From Nitrospirota bacterium (GTDB lineage Bacteria > Nitrospirota_A > Leptospirillia > Leptospirillales > Leptospirillaceae): a stretch of DNA of 41,584 nucleotides. The notes below the pieces were generated by a model that ran no database searches, was not told where the DNA came from, and saw nothing but the letters and a program-made list of their open reading frames with translations. Location: NCBI GenBank assembly GCA_021795275.1, contig JAJYPO010000002.1, positions 1-41,584 on the forward strand. The letters are read 5' to 3'. The position numbers and the translations under genes were made by a program. This document shows positions 41,544 through 41,584 of the stretch, piece after piece. Positions within the stretch are counted from its first letter, which is position 1; each line of letters begins with the position of its first letter.

Positions 41544-41584
41544 GTCTCAGACATTCGCACAATTCGTATTTTTCCGATTGAGAT

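Overview
The window reads as bacterial chromosome from a Gram-negative (diderm) organism. It is GC-rich, almost fully coding, and packed into long runs of genes with stop/start overlaps. It encodes lipoproteins with lipoboxes, a LapB-type protein and a predicted outer-membrane protein. The gene content and general look fit the Nitrospirota, most like an iron-oxidising Leptospirillum; that is an impression from gene families, not a proven assignment. I see no insertion sequence, prophage, CRISPR array, tRNA or rRNA.

Layout. (1) 1-6.45 kb, minus strand: ilvE, polA, a TPR membrane protein, a small membrane protein, coaE and the start of galU, with a Bax-inhibitor-1-like membrane protein upstream. 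The polA 5' end looks frameshifted at a run of eight C. (2) 6.5-9.2 kb, plus strand: two small lipoproteins separated by a very strong hairpin, a LysR regulator, then a gene-poor stretch. (3) 9.26-16.9 kb, minus strand: the widely conserved set rplU-rpmA-obgE-proB-proA-nadD-rsfS, continuing into a LapA/LapB-like fusion and comF. rplU has a leader with two hairpins. (4) 17.0-21.9 kb: fur (plus) converges on an amino-acid permease with a UspA-like tail, then a Ycf48-like lipoprotein, a predicted outer-membrane protein and a small unknown gene (minus). (5) 21.9-26.35 kb, plus strand: thrS-infC-rpmI-rplT, with infC apparently starting at AUU, closed by a strong terminator and followed by a diguanylate cyclase. 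(6) 26.36-41.5 kb, minus strand: a thiamine group (thiG-thiE-M23 peptidase-thiD), queD, two oligopeptide-ABC ATPases, pheS-pheT and a giant c-di-GMP protein.

Two things stand out. First, PheS and PheT are of the archaeal/eukaryotic type, not the bacterial type. They lie about 7 kb from the thrS-infC-rpmI-rplT cluster, after which bacterial pheST normally follows; two c-di-GMP genes now fill that place. This looks like replacement of the bacterial enzyme by a transferred archaeal-type one. Second, the 1878-residue c-di-GMP protein, encoded 22 bases after pheT, carries three tandem PAS-GAF-like modules, a fourth PAS with the full LOV blue-light signature including the flavin-adduct cysteine, intact GGDEF and EAL domains, and a C-terminal His/Cys pattern resembling a CZB zinc-binding domain.
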